Positions 1 through 8,205 are shown, numbered from the stretch's first letter. The stretch is 44,243 nucleotides of DNA from Shewanella holmiensis (GCF_025370255.1 NZ_JAMTCD010000030.1:1-44243); one strand, 5' to 3'. Numbers and translations are program-made. The notes: generated by a model not told the origin, from the sequence alone.

Positions 1-483
1 AAGGGAGGATGATGATGAACTAAACTTCAATAAAAGTACTGTAGAAATTCGGTTCGTATATTAGGACTTGTGATCTTGGCAAAAGTTCACCAGTTTTCAA
101 ATTATTTTAAATAAAGCGATGTACTTGATGTTTATAGGTGGCATTTTGTTCGATAAAACAATTTACGCTGATTGAGCCAATCGCCTAGTTATTTTATTTA
201 ACTAGGTTTAACAATGTATCACTCTTTAAGTTGTTTCGTTTGGGACGGCATTATCATGGTATTAGTGATGTTCGCCCAAACAAGATCGTAACGTCTTTTT
301 TGCCGTTTTGGGCTTAAGCCAAGTACAATAATTGTTGCAATAAACCTATAACAGCTAACCATAATAAAATACCGAATTAAAACGGATATTCCCTTACAAA
401 CATCACCTTTAAAGATGCTATCTTTAGTGGCAATTAGTCAGATGCTTTTTTATAAAATATGAGCCTAGCGAAAGGATATTAAC
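1..483. other. Intergenic leader region without a recognisable gene
   Basis: I see no credible coding region in this A+T-rich stretch. It contains a perfect 8-bp stem at 184-191/199-206 (CCTAGTTA/TAACTAGG, 7-nt loop) and an imperfect inverted repeat with outer arms GTTTGGG (238-244) and CCCAAAC (275-281). A TATAAA-like -10 candidate lies near 451, about 30 bases before the aminopeptidase start, but I find no convincing -35. The hairpins could be the tail of a transcript from outside the window. Confidence 0.4.
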
Positions 484-2298
484 GTGGCCAAAACAATAGA
501 AACTCAGTGGGATCATCAGCATGATTATCATTCTAGTGCGAATGTTGACTCATTAAAAGTGACTCATTTATCACTCGAGCTTAGAGTCGACTTTGAAGCC
601 AAGCAGTTAATCGGTCACGTACAACTTCAGTTTGAATCAAATAATAATCCCAATAATGTTCAACAACTTATTTTAGATTGCCGTGATTTAACCATTTTCA
701 AGGTAACTGATAAACATGGGGGCGTGCTTGATTTTACTCTTAGCGAGGTTGACGATGTGCTGGGGCAAAAGCTGGTTATTGACATTCATCAATCAATGCG
801 TGAGGTCGTGGTTTATTATGCGACTTCCCCTCAAGCACAAGGTTTGCAATGGTTAACGCCAGAGCAAACACTGGGTAAATTAAAACCTTATTTGTTTAGT
901 CAGTCTCAACCCATTAATGCCCGAAGCTGGATACCGCTGCAAGATACCCCAAAAGCTCGGGTGACTTTTGATGCCGTTATTCATGTAAACAATGGCTTGC
1001 GGGCTGTGATGAGTGCATTGAATGACCCGAAAATGCCTGAAAATGGTGTTTTTAACTTCGCTATGGATAAACCTATTCCAACGCATTTACTTGCCTTAGC
1101 CGTTGGTGATTTAGCGTTTGAAGCCACTGGGCCTCGAAGCGGTATTTACACTGAACCAGGAATGCTCGCGTGTGCAGTTAAAGAGTTTGAAGATACGGAA
1201 GCTATGATTCGTGTTTCAGAGTCGTTATTAGGTCCTTATGCTTGGGGTCGTTACGACATGATAGTGTTGCCGCCCAGTTTTCCATTTGGCGGTATGGAAA
1301 ACCCTATGTTGGCATTTATGACGCCCACTTTGATCGCTGGAGATAAAAGTCTAGTCTCAACGGTTGCCCATGAACTTGCTCATTCCTGGACTGGTAATTT
1401 AGTCAGTAATGCTACCTGGCGTGATTTGTGGCTTAATGAAGGGTTTACGACTTATTTTACTAATCGAATCGTTGAAGCGGTATACGGAAAAGAACAAGCG
1501 GATTTAGAATGGGTTAATGAGTACACTCGCTTAGTGTCTGAGATGCATTCATCTGACTTGGCAGAGCAAACTTTGCCCGCCAATGTCCAACGTCAAGATC
1601 CAAATTTAGCGTTTAATCGTTTTACTTATGATAAAGCCTCTATGTTTGTGCATGAACTAGAGTGGCGTTTTGGTCGTGAAGCATTTGATGCATTCCTGTT
1701 TGACTATGTCAGTCATTTTGCTTTTAAAGCGATTACAACAGAGACATTTATCAGTTATATGCAGCAACACGTCTTGCCTACGTTTTCAGATAAGCTGTCG
1801 CTAGATGAACTCAATGAATGGGTTTATGGCCAAGGCTTACCAGAATGGTTTGTTGCTCCAACATCTAATAGCCTAGATAAAGTACACCTTGCATTAGCCG
1901 ATTTTGAACAGCTTAAATCAGCAAGTTCATTAAATGTGACAGGATGGCGAGTACACCATTGGCAGTATTTTTTAAATCAATTACCGCAAGTTATCACGCA
2001 AGAGCAATTACTTGATTTAGATGAATCCTTTAATTTTACCCTCAGCCAAAACTCAGAGATTGCATGTGATTGGTTTAGGGTCGCTATTCGTAATCATTAT
2101 GATCCTGTGCTAGACGCGTTATCAGGTTTTTTGATGACGGTTGGCCGCGCTAAGTTTGTTAAACCCCTGTATATCGAATTACAAGTTGCAGGATATCACC
2201 AAGAGGTGCAACAAATTTATCAGCAAGCTAGGGCAGGCTATCACCCTTCATTACAGGTGCAATTAGATAAGATAATTGTCATAAACTCGGCAGGGTAG
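484..2298 (+). CDS. M1-family zinc aminopeptidase (leukotriene A4 hydrolase/aminopeptidase-like)
   Basis: This is a cytoplasmic metallo-aminopeptidase that removes N-terminal residues from peptides. The exopeptidase motif GGMEN is at residues 269-273. The zinc motif HELAH is at 296-300, with the third ligand Glu319 in NEGFTTYF, giving the HExxH-X18-E pattern of family M1. The N-terminal ~200 residues fit the beta-saddle domain of the family. At 604 residues it is the short, LTA4H-like size rather than the ~870 residues of PepN. There is no signal peptide. The start is GTG, preceded by GAAAGGA, and the following MAKTIETQWDHQ reads naturally. It stands alone: the next gene is convergent and a bidirectional terminator lies about 250 bases downstream. 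Family assignment is firm; substrate preference is unknown. Confidence 0.93.
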   Translation: MAKTIETQWDHQHDYHSSANVDSLKVTHLSLELRVDFEAKQLIGHVQLQFESNNNPNNVQQLILDCRDLTIFKVTDKHGGVLDFTLSEVDDVLGQKLVIDIHQSMREVVVYYATSPQAQGLQWLTPEQTLGKLKPYLFSQSQPINARSWIPLQDTPKARVTFDAVIHVNNGLRAVMSALNDPKMPENGVFNFAMDKPIPTHLLALAVGDLAFEATGPRSGIYTEPGMLACAVKEFEDTEAMIRVSESLLGPYAWGRYDMIVLPPSFPFGGMENPMLAFMTPTLIAGDKSLVSTVAHELAHSWTGNLVSNATWRDLWLNEGFTTYFTNRIVEAVYGKEQADLEWVNEYTRLVSEMHSSDLAEQTLPANVQRQDPNLAFNRFTYDKASMFVHELEWRFGREAFDAFLFDYVSHFAFKAITTETFISYMQQHVLPTFSDKLSLDELNEWVYGQGLPEWFVAPTSNSLDKVHLALADFEQLKSASSLNVTGWRVHHWQYFLNQLPQVITQEQLLDLDESFNFTLSQNSEIACDWFRVAIRNHYDPVLDALSGFLMTVGRAKFVKPLYIELQVAGYHQEVQQIYQQARAGYHPSLQVQLDKIIVINSAG

Positions 2299-2610
2299 TT
2301 GTTTGTTTCAATATCGTTTTGACGGAAGGTAAGTGCATGAGCTTAATATCAAATTCGTGGAATAACGTGACTAGAGCAAGAACCAAGTGTGAGGGGCCGT
2401 TATTATTTCGGTTTTCATTTAATTGTTCATTACAGGTGCGCAATAGTTAGGTTGAGTTTGACCTAGTTTTGTGGCATCTCAATAAAACAGCGCACAAACA
2501 GTAACTCACTAAGATTGACTCATTGCTTGTAAGTTACAAGCAAAAAAAAACCTCAGACAATATCTGAGGTTTTTTATTGCCTTACATAATGATAAGGCTA
2601 AAACATACTA
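2299..2610. other. Convergent intergenic region with one terminator
   Basis: These 312 bases lie between the convergent aminopeptidase and peptide-transporter genes. The only structure I can support is the terminator at 2541-2576. A 37-codon frame from 2338 to 2451 has a GGAAGG upstream but no recognisable features, so I do not call it. Confidence 0.5.
2541..2576. terminator. Bidirectional Rho-independent terminator
   Basis: The stem AACCTCAGA/TCTGAGGTT (2549-2557/2563-2571) has a 5-nt loop. It is flanked by an A-run on the left and a T-run on the right, so it can stop transcription from both the aminopeptidase (+) and the POT transporter (-). Confidence 0.9.
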
Positions 2611-4116
2611 TTAACGTTTAATAGCTTCATGTTCGCCTGTTACGCCAATTTCTTCGGTCAATGCCGCTTCTTCAGTGTCATTGTGCCCTTCAGCACCGTG
2701 CATCCAATCGACTAACTTGTCAGCCATGAAGTATAAAATGATACCTGAAACTGCCGCAGTGATTGCGATGCCTGCGAAGATTGACATTGCATTCGCAAGT
2801 TGATCTTCAACACTGCCGCCATGACCGATTAATGAGCCGACTAAACCACCCACTTTGTTAGCAATCGCAATAAACAGGAACCATGCGCCCATCATTAATG
2901 ATGCGATACGCAGTGGTGCAAGTTTAGTGACCATAGATAGACCAATTGGAGATAAACAAAGCTCACCCATAGTGTGGAAGAAATACGCACCGACTAACCA
3001 CCACATGCTTGATTTGATTGAAGCGTCACCGTCCATCTGTAAAACAGCACCAATCATAAATAAGAAACCAATGCCAAGTAACACTAGACCAAGGGCAAAC
3101 TTAACGGGTGAGTTGGGTTCATTTTTACCTAAACGTATCCAAATTGATGCTATAACAGGAGCAAAAACAACAATAAAAATAGCATTAAGTGATTGGAAGT
3201 AAGTCGTCGGAACTTCCCAGCTACCAATCATACGGTCGGTAAAGTTATTGGTGAATAGGTTCATTAAGCCACCGGCTTGTTCGAAACCAGCCCAGAAAAT
3301 GATGGTAAATAAACCCATTACCATGATCACTTTAATACGATCACGTTCAATTTTAGTTAAAGGCTCACTACGCACTTGACCTTTTTGGGCATTTTTCTCT
3401 CTTTCAAGTTTTGCCGCAGGGACTGTACCAATATCACCCAATAATCTTTGGGCAAAGATGAACTGAATAATTAAAGAGGCAATCATACCTACACCAGCAC
3501 AGAAGAAACCTGCCTGCCAGTTGTTTACAAATACTTCCTGACCTTCAATGACTGTGCTGTGACCAAAAGAGGTATAAGCCCAAGCTACGATAAAGCCAGA
3601 TAACGCCGCACCCACGTTGATACCCATATAGAAAATAGTGAATGCACCGTCACGACGGTGATCGCCTTCTTCGTATAAGTCACCAACCATGGTAGAAATA
3701 TTGGGTTTGAATAAACCGTTACCAAAAATTAGAGTACCTAAACCAATATAGAATAACGTGGTCTCTAAACCTGGGAACCAGCTATGTGGGGCCGCAAGGG
3801 TAAATTGTCCGATAGCCATTAATGCGCCACCGATATAAATAGCTTTTCGCTGACCTAGATATGTATCAGCTAACCAACCACCGATAAGTGGTGTTAAGTA
3901 AACAAGACCAGTAAACGTACCATATAAAGAAAGCGCTTCGGCTTGTGTCCAACCTAAGCCACTGCCCCCTTCAGATTGTACTTTATCAACCAAATAAAGT
4001 ACTAAAATAGCGCGCATTGCGTAGTAACTGAATCGTTCCCACAATTCTGTTGTAAAGAGTAGGAACAATCCCTTTGGATGCCCAAGCATCGTTCCTGGTG
4101 CTTTTACTTCACTCAT
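2611..4116 (-). CDS. POT/PTR family proton-coupled di/tripeptide transporter
   Basis: This inner-membrane symporter imports di- and tripeptides with protons. The N-terminus carries the ExxERFxYY proton-coupling motif (ELWERFSYY), followed by about 12-14 hydrophobic segments. The family signature is seen in GNGLFKPNIST. From the chosen start the protein is 501 residues, normal for DtpA/DtpB-type proteins. The frame is open 33 codons further upstream, but ATG at 4116 has AAGGTGG about 8 bases before it. It begins MSEVKAPGTMLGHPKG, as family members do, and the extra upstream codons contain a 23-bp palindrome that looks like an operator. It pairs functionally with the neighbouring aminopeptidase (peptide uptake plus hydrolysis), though the two are convergent. 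I cannot assign substrate range or which E. coli paralogue it matches. Confidence 0.93.
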   Translation of the reverse strand: MSEVKAPGTMLGHPKGLFLLFTTELWERFSYYAMRAILVLYLVDKVQSEGGSGLGWTQAEALSLYGTFTGLVYLTPLIGGWLADTYLGQRKAIYIGGALMAIGQFTLAAPHSWFPGLETTLFYIGLGTLIFGNGLFKPNISTMVGDLYEEGDHRRDGAFTIFYMGINVGAALSGFIVAWAYTSFGHSTVIEGQEVFVNNWQAGFFCAGVGMIASLIIQFIFAQRLLGDIGTVPAAKLEREKNAQKGQVRSEPLTKIERDRIKVIMVMGLFTIIFWAGFEQAGGLMNLFTNNFTDRMIGSWEVPTTYFQSLNAIFIVVFAPVIASIWIRLGKNEPNSPVKFALGLVLLGIGFLFMIGAVLQMDGDASIKSSMWWLVGAYFFHTMGELCLSPIGLSMVTKLAPLRIASLMMGAWFLFIAIANKVGGLVGSLIGHGGSVEDQLANAMSIFAGIAITAAVSGIILYFMADKLVDWMHGAEGHNDTEEAALTEEIGVTGEHEAIKR

Positions 4117-4146
4117 TAAGTTTTCCACCTTAAAGCTTGTGATTGG

Positions 4147-4169
4147 CTGTGACGCAAGTTGCATCACAG
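4147..4169. promoter_or_regulatory. 23-bp palindrome upstream of the peptide transporter
   Basis: The arms CTGTGACGCAA (4147-4157) and TTGCATCACAG (4159-4169) surround a single central base, with one mismatch between the 11-bp arms. The site lies ~30 bases before the transporter start, where a repressor or activator could act. The TGTGA...TCACA ends recall CRP, but the spacing is 11 instead of 6, so CRP is unlikely. The regulator is unknown. Confidence 0.5.
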
Positions 4170-4723
4170 AATAGTTGTTTGCAAAGTTAACCTGAGTATC
4201 ACAAAGACAGCACAATTCAAGAAAATGAAGTGCAACTTAACCAGGAAATCTTGGCTTATTTATTGTTCATTTTTATAATAAATAGTGTTTATTCGATGCT
4301 TAATTTGTTTAAAACATCAAAAAACCCACCTTATATACCCTTTTAAGACCGCTAAAGTCAATGTTTGTGCGGGTATGGGGTGTATATTAAGGGTTGCAAA
4401 AATGTTAACGCCGCTCTGTGTTTTATCTCTAGCTAAAACGTTTTTTGAAAGTCATTGAGGTTATTCCTACTGGTAGCCATTATTGCGTCATAATCAAGTT
4501 TGCCAACAGTTGGTCGATAAAGAGTGGCTTTATCAAAAAAATTTAGATGACGTTATTTTAAGCAAGTAAAGGGTGGTTTTTAACTTGTTTACAGCAATTA
4601 AGTGTTACGTGATTGCAAAAATGTAACTAAAAGTTAAAATGTGAAGAAATTACAGTGCTGCAAAATAATGATTATCCAGAATATGTTGCCTAACCGCATC
4701 GAGACAACATGATTGAGGACAAT
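4170..4723. other. Divergent intergenic region between POT transporter and OmpA-like gene
   Basis: These ~550 bases separate divergent genes and should hold promoters for both. The motif TTGCAAAAATGTTAAC at 4394-4409 recurs almost unchanged (TTGCAAAAATGTAAC) at 4613-4627. A weak Fur-like string sits at 4664-4676. I find no RNA gene and no credible small coding region. Confidence 0.4.
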
Positions 4724-5395
4724 ATGCGCTTATTATTAAATGCAATATCGCTATCTATTATTTTGCTGAGCACTGCAGCTTCGGCCTGGATAGATACTGA
4801 TATGGATGGCGTGCCAGATAAAAAAGACGCTTGTGCTGGTACCGCAAAAGGCACAGTGGTTATGGCGAATGGTTGCCAAGACCCAAGCAATATTGCCATT
4901 GAAGAAATTGAAGAAATTGAAGAAATTGAACAAGAGTTTGACCTTGAGTCCCCGGTTGAAATATCGGCTATTGAAGAGCCACCATTAACCCCACAAGAGT
5001 TGGTTAATAGATGTGAACAGCAAACAGGCCTCAATGACATCTCAGCGTGTTTACAACAAGCAATACAACCTGTGTATTTTGAATTTGCTAAAGCGGATGT
5101 ACTATTATCGCAGCGTCCATTTTTAGACAGTATTCATCGATTAACTGTTAAAAATGATAATGTGCAGTTGATGTTAGTTGGTCATGCCGACCTACTGGGC
5201 ACGGATGAATTAAATCAAGCGCTGTCACTTGCTCGAGCAAACAGTGTAAAACAAATTTTAGTGACCGATTATCATTTTAATCCTGACAACATTTCTGTAA
5301 AAGGAATGAGTAACAAACAGCCTGCTGCAGATAACGCCACAGTAGAAGGGCGTCAACGGAATCGGCGAGTAGAATTTATCATTTCGGCAGAATAA
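4724..5395 (+). CDS. OmpA-family outer-membrane/peptidoglycan-associated protein with calcium-binding repeat
   Basis: This is an exported envelope protein. Residues 1-21 form a signal peptide ending in STAASA. One thrombospondin type-3-like calcium-binding repeat follows (DTDMDGVPDKKDAC, about 24-37). Next comes a short acidic linker of repeated Ile-Glu-Glu, then a C-terminal OmpA-like peptidoglycan-binding domain. That domain begins at PVYFEFAKADVL and includes LVGHADLLGTDELNQALSLARA and the terminal NRRVEFII. There is no N-terminal beta-barrel, so it is a small tethering protein rather than a porin. ATG at 4724 has GAGGA 5 bases upstream and gives a clean signal peptide; an ATG 15 bases earlier is less likely. 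mscS follows 24 bases downstream, suggesting co-transcription and a shared role in envelope integrity or osmotic stress. Confidence 0.85.
   Translation: MRLLLNAISLSIILLSTAASAWIDTDMDGVPDKKDACAGTAKGTVVMANGCQDPSNIAIEEIEEIEEIEQEFDLESPVEISAIEEPPLTPQELVNRCEQQTGLNDISACLQQAIQPVYFEFAKADVLLSQRPFLDSIHRLTVKNDNVQLMLVGHADLLGTDELNQALSLARANSVKQILVTDYHFNPDNISVKGMSNKQPAADNATVEGRQRNRRVEFIISAE
4898..4930 (+). repeat. Nine-base in-frame tandem repeat (ATTGAAGAA, 3.7 copies)
   Basis: ATTGAAGAA is repeated three times and followed by ATTGAA, encoding (Ile-Glu-Glu)n in the linker of the OmpA-like protein. Because the unit is 9 bases, copy-number slippage would change linker length without a frameshift. Confidence 0.9.
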
Positions 5396-5419
5396 TCTGC
5401 CATTTAAAGGAGTAAAACA

Positions 5420-6256
5420 ATGGAAAACCTTGAAGGTTTAGAAGGGTTAATGCAACAAGCACCTGAGTTTATTATGGCTTATGGTCTTAAAGCATTAGCG
5501 GCTTTGGTGATATTTATTATTGGTAAATATTTTGCCGGTGTTGCAAAACGTCTAACTGACAAAGTATTAAGCAGTCGTAAAGTTGATCAAACCGTAGTGT
5601 CATTTGTAGCTAATTTAGCGTGGGCAATTGTTTTTGTCTTCACTATCATTGCTACATTGGGCCAGATTGGCGTTCAAACTGCATCGCTTGTTGCCGTGAT
5701 CGGTGCCGCAGGTCTTGCTGTTGGTTTAGCATTACAAGGCTCATTATCTAACTTCGCTTCTGGTGTGTTGATGGTGTTATTCCGTCCATGTCGTGTAGGC
5801 GATTTTGTTGAAGCTGCAGGTGTTGCAGGTGTAGTTGATGAAATTACTATTTTCTCAACTAAGCTACGTACTGGTGATAACAAGCTTATCATCGCACCGA
5901 ACTCAGCCATTATGAATGGGACTATCACGAATTATTCAGCGCTTGAAAAGCGTCGTATCGATTTGGTGATTGGTGTTAGCTATGCGTCTGATATTGCTAA
6001 AACTAAGAAAGTGATTGCAGAAGTATTAGATAACAATGCATTTGTTTTAAAAGATCCTGATTATACCATTGGTCTAGCTGAATTAGCAGATTCTTCTATT
6101 AACTTTGTGGTTCGCCCATGGGTAAGTACGGATGATTACTGGCCGGCACGTTTTGAAGTTTTAGAGCAAATCAAAAATGCACTTGATGCTGCTGACATTG
6201 AAATTCCATTCCCACAAATGGATTTGCATGTAAAAGAGTTAGCTACAACTAAGTAA
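5420..6256 (+). CDS. mscS: Small-conductance mechanosensitive channel MscS
   Basis: This inner-membrane heptameric channel releases solutes on hypo-osmotic shock. At 278 residues it is close to E. coli MscS (286). Three hydrophobic helices lie at about 17-40, 60-85 and 92-128. The pore-lining helix shows the Gly/Ala-rich packing sequence GAAGLAVGLALQGSLSNFAS, followed by the beta-domain entrance FRPCRVGDFVE. The soluble vestibule domain with LRTGDNKLIIAPNS is complete. Start ATG at 5420 has AAAGGAG upstream. It sits 24 bases after the OmpA-like gene. Its TAA stop lies inside the 7-bp duplication flanking a MITE, so the element landed at the stop codon without altering the protein. Confidence 0.96.
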   Translation: MENLEGLEGLMQQAPEFIMAYGLKALAALVIFIIGKYFAGVAKRLTDKVLSSRKVDQTVVSFVANLAWAIVFVFTIIATLGQIGVQTASLVAVIGAAGLAVGLALQGSLSNFASGVLMVLFRPCRVGDFVEAAGVAGVVDEITIFSTKLRTGDNKLIIAPNSAIMNGTITNYSALEKRRIDLVIGVSYASDIAKTKKVIAEVLDNNAFVLKDPDYTIGLAELADSSINFVVRPWVSTDDYWPARFEVLEQIKNALDAADIEIPFPQMDLHVKELATTK

Positions 6257-6451
6257 CCTGAACTCTGGATAACAACTTGCTTTCTAGAGGGTATTTTTAC
6301 TGATAACTGTGTTAAATTTGTTTGCAATAGGCCAGCTATTGACGCACAAATTTGCCTTGTTCTAAGAAAAAATATCTCTCTAGAATACATGGGTTAGATA
6401 TATATTATTTAATTTCATATGTTTAGCTAATCTCTTATCCAGAGTTCAGGT
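6257..6451. mobile_element. MITE-like palindromic element inserted at the mscS stop codon
   Basis: The boundary sequences TAACCTGAACTCTGGATAA (6254-6272) and TTATCCAGAGTTCAGGTTA (6435-6453) are perfect 19-bp inverted complements. Just outside the CCTGAAC ends, TAAGTAA occurs at 6250-6256 and again at 6452-6458, which fits a target-site duplication. Inside are further complementary arms: TCTAGAG versus CTCTAGA, and AAATTTGT...CAATAG versus CTATTG...ACAAATTT around a short loop. The whole element could therefore fold into one long hairpin. It has no coding capacity and is too small to be autonomous, as expected for a MITE mobilised by a transposase elsewhere. I cannot name the parent IS family. 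Confidence 0.82.
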
Positions 6452-6483
6452 TAAGTAATCAATTTATCGATTGAGTACGTATC

Positions 6484-6512
6484 AAAAAACCAGCCAACGG
6501 CTGGTTTTTTTA
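6484..6512. terminator. Rho-independent terminator after mscS and the MITE
   Basis: The stem AACCAGCC/GGCTGGTT has a 3-nt loop, an A-run before it and seven T after it. It probably ended the ompA-like/mscS transcript before the MITE inserted and still does. Confidence 0.9.
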
Positions 6513-6545
6513 ATGAATTTTTAAACGTATTTATTGGAGCTTACA

Positions 6546-7142
6546 ATGACACTTAAACACGCACTTTTTAATTTAGGTTTTTCCTTAGTATTAATGACTA
6601 CGCCGTTATTGATAACGTCGGCGATAAGCGCAGAAGTCACTATAGGTGGCCATTCTGTGACATTAAAAGGCAAATTACCGCTCAATAACATCACAGCACC
6701 AGAATTTAAAGTTGTCGACGATAAGTTTAATCCGGTACACCTAAGTGACTTCAAAGGTAAAACGGTATTAATCAGCGCAGTACCGAGTCTAGACACAGGT
6801 GTTTGTGCGCTGCAAACGAAACGTTTTAATAATGAGTTTGCCCATTTTAATGCTGATGTGGTGATGTTGACGATTAGTACCGATTTACCTTTTGCACAAA
6901 AACGTTTTTGCCAAACTGAAAGTGTCGATAAAATTAAAGTGTTATCTGATTCAGTTTGGCGCAACTTTGCAGAGCAATATGGCTTATTAATTGAAGATCG
7001 TGGTTTGTTAGCCCGTGCGATTTTTATCATAGATCCCGAGGGGAAATTGCAGTATCAAGAACTGGTTAAAGAGGTGAGCCAGCATCCTAACTACGACGCG
7101 GCGCTTTCAGCCTTGACAAAAATTGCTGCAGTAAAATCTTAA
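6546..7142 (+). CDS. tpx: Thiol peroxidase Tpx (atypical 2-Cys peroxiredoxin) with an N-terminal export signal
   Basis: This enzyme reduces hydrogen peroxide and organic (lipid) hydroperoxides using a thiol donor. The peroxidatic cysteine is Cys87 in PSLDTGVC and the resolving cysteine is Cys122 in LPFAQKRFC, the same spacing class as E. coli Tpx (Cys61/Cys95). Compared with the ~168-residue cytosolic enzyme it carries ~25 extra N-terminal residues. These form a basic start, a hydrophobic core (LGFSLVLMTTPLLIT) and an Ala-Ile-Ser-Ala cleavage-like site, so the product is probably periplasmic. ATG at 6546 is chosen because GGAG lies 6 bases upstream; an in-frame TTG 12 bases earlier overlaps that SD. 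It is a single gene, separated from mscS by the MITE and a terminator. Confidence 0.93.
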   Translation: MTLKHALFNLGFSLVLMTTPLLITSAISAEVTIGGHSVTLKGKLPLNNITAPEFKVVDDKFNPVHLSDFKGKTVLISAVPSLDTGVCALQTKRFNNEFAHFNADVVMLTISTDLPFAQKRFCQTESVDKIKVLSDSVWRNFAEQYGLLIEDRGLLARAIFIIDPEGKLQYQELVKEVSQHPNYDAALSALTKIAAVKS

Positions 7143-7188
7143 TCCGTTACACTGTCGATTATCGATTGAGATTGAATAGATAATAGAA

Positions 7189-8205
7189 ATGATGATTGAT
7201 TTTAGAAGCGATACTGTTACTCAGCCAACAGCGGCAATGCGCCGCGCCATGGCAGAGGCTCCTGTTGGTGATGATGTTTATGGCGATGATCCTACCGTTA
7301 ATCACTTACAGGATATGGCCGCTGAAATGTTCGGTTTTGATGGCGCATTGTTTGTTAGTTCTGGCACACAAGCTAACTTATTAGCATTGATGTCGCATTG
7401 TGATCGAGGCGACGAGTATTTATGTGGGCAACAAGCGCATAATTATAAATTTGAAGGCGGCGGAGCTGCGGTATTAGGCAGTATTCAACCTCAGCCGCTC
7501 AATAATCAGCTAGATGGCAGTATTTTATTAGCTGACGTTGAAGCCGCCATTAAACCCGACGATATACATTTTGCCCGCACTCGTTTACTCAGCCTTGAAA
7601 ATACTATTGGCGGCAAAGTTTTACCTCAAGAGTATTTATCACAGGCGCAGGCTTTAGCGTTTAACCGCGGGCTAAAAATCCATTTGGATGGTGCCCGAGT
7701 TGCAAATGCTGCAGTCGCTCAAAATATCGATATTGCCGACATTACCCAGTATTTTGATTCAGTTTCAATATGCTTATCTAAAGGCTTATGTGCCCCAATA
7801 GGTTCTATTTTGTTAGGGGATGAACGATTAATTGCTAAGGCCACTCGATGGCGAAAAATGTTAGGTGGTGGTATGCGCCAAGCAGGTATTATTGCCGCCG
7901 CAGCTAAATTAGCATTAACGGAGCAGGTAGACCGCTTAGCTGAAGATCATCACCATGCAAAACTGCTTGCTGAAGCCTTATACCAATTTGACGAATTTGA
8001 AGTAGACATTAAAGCGGTACAAACCAATATGGTTTTTGCACGTCTGTCTAGTCACATCGATCCTCATTATTTATCACAGGCATTACTGCAAAAAGGCATT
8101 AAGATTAGCCCTAGTCAGCAACTGCGCCTTGTGACCCATGCGGATATTACCAGCGAAGATATTACGGCTTTCTTAGCATCCTTAAAGCAGGTGTTATCGG
8201 CTTAA
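7189..8205 (+). CDS. ltaE: Low-specificity L-threonine aldolase
   Basis: This PLP enzyme cleaves L-threonine and L-allo-threonine to glycine and acetaldehyde in the cytoplasm. The N-terminus DFRSDTVTQPTAAMRRAM with VGDDVYGDDPTVN is diagnostic of the family. The PLP-binding lysine is in SICLSKGLCAPIGS (around residue 197), and the His/Arg positions in LENTIGGKVLP and LDGARVANA are present. At 338 residues it matches E. coli LtaE (333). ATG at 7189 is followed directly by a second ATG; no strong SD is visible for either. It is 46 bases after tpx on the same strand, with no terminator between, so read-through is possible. A 13-bp stem-loop follows the gene. Confidence 0.95.
   Translation: MMIDFRSDTVTQPTAAMRRAMAEAPVGDDVYGDDPTVNHLQDMAAEMFGFDGALFVSSGTQANLLALMSHCDRGDEYLCGQQAHNYKFEGGGAAVLGSIQPQPLNNQLDGSILLADVEAAIKPDDIHFARTRLLSLENTIGGKVLPQEYLSQAQALAFNRGLKIHLDGARVANAAVAQNIDIADITQYFDSVSICLSKGLCAPIGSILLGDERLIAKATRWRKMLGGGMRQAGIIAAAAKLALTEQVDRLAEDHHHAKLLAEALYQFDEFEVDIKAVQTNMVFARLSSHIDPHYLSQALLQKGIKISPSQQLRLVTHADITSEDITAFLASLKQVLSA

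Noticed and set aside
2338..2451. 37-codon frame with GGAAGG before its ATG
   Set aside because: Too short, no recognisable features, and not near any gene that would explain it; A+T-rich intergenic DNA gives such frames by chance.
4147..4169. CRP site at the TGTGA...TCACA palindrome
   Set aside because: CRP needs 6 bases between the half-sites; here there are 11. The palindrome is reported without assigning CRP.
4664..4676. Fur-box-like AATAATGATTATC upstream of the OmpA-like gene
   Set aside because: Only two of the three hexamers of a Fur box fit, and the gene has no iron connection.
6257..6451. Long imperfect hairpin after mscS as a structured riboregulator
   Set aside because: Perfect inverted ends plus flanking duplication are better explained by a mobile element.
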